Shown here piece after piece: positions 60,721 through 64,000 of a DNA stretch of 64,000 nucleotides. The translations under genes were made by a program, and so were the position numbers. A model generated the notes under the pieces. It had not been told where the DNA came from. It did not search any database and saw only the letters and a list, made by a program, of their open reading frames with translations. The stretch comes from Flavobacterium sp. Root186 (GTDB lineage Bacteria; Bacteroidota; Bacteroidia; Flavobacteriales; Flavobacteriaceae), in the NCBI RefSeq assembly GCF_001428525.1, contig NZ_LMHW01000013.1:529132-593131 (forward strand), in the 5' to 3' direction. Numbering within the stretch: the stretch's first letter is position 1; each line of letters opens with the position of its first letter.

Positions 60721-61914
60721 ATGAACCCAGATTTTATAAAATACCAGGCACAAACTTCTCCTTATCCTTTAGGAATGGAAGTTTCGCACGCCATTGGCTC
60801 ATACATATACGATACAAACGATAAAAAATATTTAGACTTTGTTGCCGGAGTTTCGGCTTGTACACTTGGGCATCAGCATCCGAGAGTAAATCAGGCAATA
60901 AAAGATCAACTGGACAAATATTCGCACGTAATGGTTTATGGAGAATATTCACAGAGTCCTGCAGTTCAGTATTGCAAATTGATGGCCTCACTCCTGCCAG
61001 AATCTCTAAATAAAACCTATTTAGTAAATTCAGGTACAGAAGCAATTGAAGGTGCACTAAAATTAGCCAAAAGAACAACAGGCCGCAGTCAGCTTATTTC
61101 TTGTCATAATGCCTATCACGGAAACACAATGGGTTCTATGAGTGTTATGGGATTTGAAGAACGCAAACGGGCTTTTCGTCCACTGCTTCCTGATGTTGAT
61201 TTTATAACGTTTAATAACGAAGCCGATTTAGAAAAAATAACAACCAGAACCGCAGCAATTCTTCTGGAAACGATACAAGGCGGTGCCGGATTTATTCAGC
61301 CCGAAAATAACTTTCTGCAAAAAGTCCGTAAGCGATGTGATGAAGTTGGTGCCATGATGATTGTAGATGAAATTCAGCCGGGTTTTGGAAGAACCGGGAA
61401 GCTTTTTGGGTTTCAAAACTACGATGTCGTTCCGGATATTGTTGTTATGGGAAAAGGTATGGGAGGCGGAATGCCTGTAGGTGCTTTTACCGCTTCGGCT
61501 GAAAAAATGGATCTTTTAACCGAAAATCCTAAACTGGGACATATCACAACATTTGGAGGCCATCCTGTCATTGCGTCAGCTTGTTTAGCTACTTTGCAGG
61601 AATTAACTGAAACAAATTTAATACAGGAAGCGTTAGAAAAGGAAAAACTGTTCAGATCGCTTTTGGTACATCCTTTGATAAAGGAAGTTAGAGGAAAGGG
61701 ATTAATGCTTGCAGCAATGACTGAAACGGCAGATATAACGAATCAGGTCATTTTAAACTGTCAGGACAAAGGATTAATACTGTTCTGGCTTTTGTTTGAA
61801 GGATGTGCTATCCGAATAACACCGCCGCTTACCATTTCTGAAGAAGAAATAAGAGAAGGCTGTTCCATAATTTTAAGCGTTATGGATGAAATATTAAAAG
61901 CGGGCAACAACTAA
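60721..61914 (+). CDS. Class III aminotransferase (acetylornithine/ornithine type)
   Basis: The 397-residue PLP enzyme shows LVNSGTEAIEGALKLAKRTTGR, ISCHNAYHGNTMGSMSVMG, LLETIQGGAGFIQP, MMIVDEIQPGFGRTGKLFGFQ and the PLP-lysine region VVMGKGMGGGMPVGAFTAS. It belongs to the acetylornithine / ornithine / gamma-aminobutyrate group; substrate preference cannot be read. The 246-bp upstream region is full of the GTCGCAGTTTTCAG and AACCTTAG words. No arginine gene is adjacent. Confidence 0.9.
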   Translation: MNPDFIKYQAQTSPYPLGMEVSHAIGSYIYDTNDKKYLDFVAGVSACTLGHQHPRVNQAIKDQLDKYSHVMVYGEYSQSPAVQYCKLMASLLPESLNKTYLVNSGTEAIEGALKLAKRTTGRSQLISCHNAYHGNTMGSMSVMGFEERKRAFRPLLPDVDFITFNNEADLEKITTRTAAILLETIQGGAGFIQPENNFLQKVRKRCDEVGAMMIVDEIQPGFGRTGKLFGFQNYDVVPDIVVMGKGMGGGMPVGAFTASAEKMDLLTENPKLGHITTFGGHPVIASACLATLQELTETNLIQEALEKEKLFRSLLVHPLIKEVRGKGLMLAAMTETADITNQVILNCQDKGLILFWLLFEGCAIRITPPLTISEEEIREGCSIILSVMDEILKAGNN

Positions 61915-62070
61915 ATAATCTTTTAAAAATCAGAAGATTATAATTAAATTTGGAACATAAGTTCTAAATTCATTGTTAATTAAATTGTTCAAAACAATTA
62001 ATTTTCCTTCCCCACATCAATTATATGGTTGCCTAAATTTATAACAGGCTAATTTCAAATAAAACAAAGT

Positions 62071-63465
62071 ATGCAATTAAGCAACGAAGAAGAAGATTAT
62101 AACCTATCCTTATCAAAATTTGAGTCGATGTTAAAAACTAACAAAGTACTCTTTTTTGATTCTGAAGAATTTGAAGAAATTATTCTTCATTATTTAGATA
62201 TAGGCAAGGCTAATTTAGCAAAAAAGGCCTTAAAACTTGCATTAGACCAACATCCAAAATCTACAGGCTTAAAATTAGTACAAGTAGAAATGCTGGTTTA
62301 CGAAGACAAACTGGAAATCGCTGAGAAGCTTTTAAACGAGTTGTATGCAATCGAACCAAACAATGAGGAAATCTATATCCAAAAAGCAAATATTTGTTCT
62401 AAAAGAGATCAACACGAAAAAGCGGTAGAATTACTTAAAATTGCCCTGCAATATACTGATGATTATGCCGATGTGTACAACTTGATTGGAATGGAATATC
62501 TTTTTATGGATAATCTTGAACTGGCAAAAGAAAGCTTCATTAAATGTCTTGAAGAAGATTTAGAAGATCAATCTGCCTTATATAACGTGGTTTACTGTTT
62601 TGAATTTTTAGATCAAAATCAGGAAGCTATTGTGTATTTGAACGACTACATTAACAAAAATCCATACAGCGAAATTGCATGGCACCAGCTTGGAAGACTG
62701 CATTATGGTGTAAAAGAATACGAAAATGCAATTCGTGCTTTTGATTATGCAACCCTAATTGACGATGAGTTTTTAGGTGCATTTATGGAAAAAGCAAAAG
62801 CTTACGAACGTCTTAAAAAGTACAATGAAGCGATTGAAAGCTATAATCGTACAATTGAATTAGACGACGCAACATCGTATGCTTTATTACGTATTGGTAA
62901 ATGTTATGAAAAATTAGGAAATGCTGTAAAAGCACTTCAATATTACAACCAAACTGTGCACGAAGATCCTCTTTTAGATAAAGGCTGGATAGCGATTACA
63001 GATTTTCATGTTCGTCAGAAGAATTTTCAAAAAGCATTGTTTTTTGTCAATAAAGCGTTAGCAATTGACAATCAAAATCGTTTGTACTGGAAACGTTACG
63101 CAACGATAAACAAACAAATGAACTTTTTTGAAGAAGCTGAATTTGGATACAGAAAAGCGGTAGAATTTGGAGATTATGCTCTTGATACCTGGTTATATTG
63201 GGTTGATATTCTTCAATTTCTAGGAGAATTTGAAAGTGCAATTCAAACCTTGCTTCAGGCATCAGAATATTTTCCGGAAGAAAACGAAATCGAATATCGT
63301 CTGGCTGGATTATACTTTATGATTCAGGACAATACGAAGGCAAAATTCCACTTAAGCAATGGACTTCGTTTAAACTTTGATAATTATATTCTTATCGAAG
63401 ATTTATTTCCGGTAGTCTGGACAAAGAAAACAGTTAGAAATTATATCGAAAAACACAGAAAATAA
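62071..63465 (+). CDS. Tetratricopeptide-repeat protein
   Basis: The 464-residue protein is built almost wholly of TPR units (about 10), e.g. YIQKANICSKRDQHEKAVELLKIALQYT, YNLIGMEYLFMDNLELAKESFIKCLEED, AWHQLGRLHYGVKEYENAIRAFDYATLID, AFMEKAKAYERLKKYNEAIESYNRTIELD. No signal peptide or membrane helix is seen, so it is cytosolic. It is 2 bp before aroE, giving a likely operon. TPR scaffolds bind partner proteins; the partner is unknown. Confidence 0.9.
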   Translation: MQLSNEEEDYNLSLSKFESMLKTNKVLFFDSEEFEEIILHYLDIGKANLAKKALKLALDQHPKSTGLKLVQVEMLVYEDKLEIAEKLLNELYAIEPNNEEIYIQKANICSKRDQHEKAVELLKIALQYTDDYADVYNLIGMEYLFMDNLELAKESFIKCLEEDLEDQSALYNVVYCFEFLDQNQEAIVYLNDYINKNPYSEIAWHQLGRLHYGVKEYENAIRAFDYATLIDDEFLGAFMEKAKAYERLKKYNEAIESYNRTIELDDATSYALLRIGKCYEKLGNAVKALQYYNQTVHEDPLLDKGWIAITDFHVRQKNFQKALFFVNKALAIDNQNRLYWKRYATINKQMNFFEEAEFGYRKAVEFGDYALDTWLYWVDILQFLGEFESAIQTLLQASEYFPEENEIEYRLAGLYFMIQDNTKAKFHLSNGLRLNFDNYILIEDLFPVVWTKKTVRNYIEKHRK

Positions 63466-63467
63466 TA

Positions 63468-64000
63468 ATGATTGATATTTTAAAAAGGCGTTTTGGCTTA
63501 TTGGGCCGTAATATTAGTTACTCATTTTCAAAAGGTTATTTTACAGAAAAATTTAACGACGAAATTTTCGCAGGCAACAGCTACGAAAACTTCGACATTG
63601 CTGAAATTAACCATTTTACAGGATTATTGAAAAACAATCCGGATTTGAAAGGTTTAAACGTTACGATTCCTTATAAAGAACAGGTAATTCCTTTTTTAGA
63701 TAAACTATCAAAAAAAGCAGCTTTAATTGGTGCTGTAAATACTATTAAGTTTACCAAAAATGGTAAATTAAAAGGCTACAACACCGATTATTACGGCTTT
63801 AAAAAATCATTAAAACCTTTATTAGAACCACATCATAAAAAGGCATTGATTCTTGGTACCGGCGGCGCTTCAAAAGGTGTGGCTTTTGCTCTAGATGAAC
63901 TTGGCATCCTTTACACTTTTGTTTCAAGAGAAGCAAAAGAAAACATCATTGATTACAACTTGATTAATGCCACTACTTTTGATAATTACCAAATCATAAT
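63468..64000 (+). CDS. aroE: Shikimate dehydrogenase, N-terminal part (cut by window edge)
   Basis: About 177 codons are visible. The protein begins MIDILKRRFGLLGRNISYSFSK, the AroE N-terminus with the shikimate-binding S-x-S motif written as SYSFSK, followed by LNVTIPYKEQVIPFL (catalytic Lys), KLKGYNTDYYGFKKSL (catalytic Asp) and the NADP-binding loop ALILGTGGASKGVAFAL. It reduces 3-dehydroshikimate to shikimate. The 3' end lies beyond the window. Confidence 0.93.
   Translation, partial: MIDILKRRFGLLGRNISYSFSKGYFTEKFNDEIFAGNSYENFDIAEINHFTGLLKNNPDLKGLNVTIPYKEQVIPFLDKLSKKAALIGAVNTIKFTKNGKLKGYNTDYYGFKKSLKPLLEPHHKKALILGTGGASKGVAFALDELGILYTFVSREAKENIIDYNLINATTFDNYQII

Overview
The window comes from a member of the Bacteroidota, most likely the genus Flavobacterium. 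The evidence is AT-rich DNA, starts without Shine-Dalgarno sequences, promoter-like TTTG/TAnnTTTG pairs, SusC/SusD with a hybrid two-component regulator, Bacteroidota-type lipoproteins, and gene neighbourhoods such as rsfS-ftsH-LUD-cdsA-psd and rluD-PASTA/ddl. No tRNA, rRNA, CRISPR array, prophage or complete insertion sequence was recognised. Both edges cut genes: pta at the left and aroE at the right.

Layout. 1-7.5 kb: phosphate acetyltransferase (partial), CorA, a carboxypeptidase-regulatory-like ORF that has lost a normal start codon, a DUF6252-like lipoprotein, dnaK, a palindromic structured element (possible Flavo-1 RNA), a Na+/H+ antiporter and a beta-barrel protein. 7.5-18.7 kb: a long + strand run of small stress and metabolic genes, including an AhpD-like protein / YCII protein / ECF42-type sigma factor module, a thioesterase, MscS, a DinB-like protein, an alpha/beta hydrolase, a ThuA-like protein, a rhodanese and a ModF-like ABC ATPase whose first half has no P-loop. 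18.8-28.7 kb: housekeeping genes (rluD, PASTA protein, ddl, DUF421, coaD, PhnA, DbpA-like helicase, M14 peptidase), separated by many short palindromic intergenic repeats. 28.8-32.7 kb: a small accessory patch with a possible conflict/defence protein (BglII-like N-terminal half, coiled coil), an orphan IS3-type HTH protein, a TonB_C-containing lipoprotein and a secreted orphan. 32.7-41.2 kb: core genes (nudix, pyrE, birA, rsfS, ftsH, LUD, cdsA, psd, ACBP, exported SOD).

41.3-58.5 kb is a polysaccharide utilisation locus: HTCS regulator, SusC, SusD, GH130, MFS transporter, a secreted probable (alpha/alpha)6 protein of unrecognised family and a periplasmic GH13 on the + strand, then a convergent lipoprotein GH13. 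A likely model is that SusCD imports an oligosaccharide, the GH13 enzymes and the unknown protein trim alpha-glucosidic parts outside or in the periplasm, MFS moves the product into the cytoplasm, and GH130 processes a beta-mannoside. GH130 plus GH13 plus the unassigned protein is an uncommon mix, and this is the best candidate here for an undescribed system. The susD-GH130 gap holds a nested palindrome that could set differential expression.

58.8-64 kb: an OstA-like protein (TTG start), a class III aminotransferase, a TPR protein and aroE. All functional calls come from reading motifs by eye; no database search was run.
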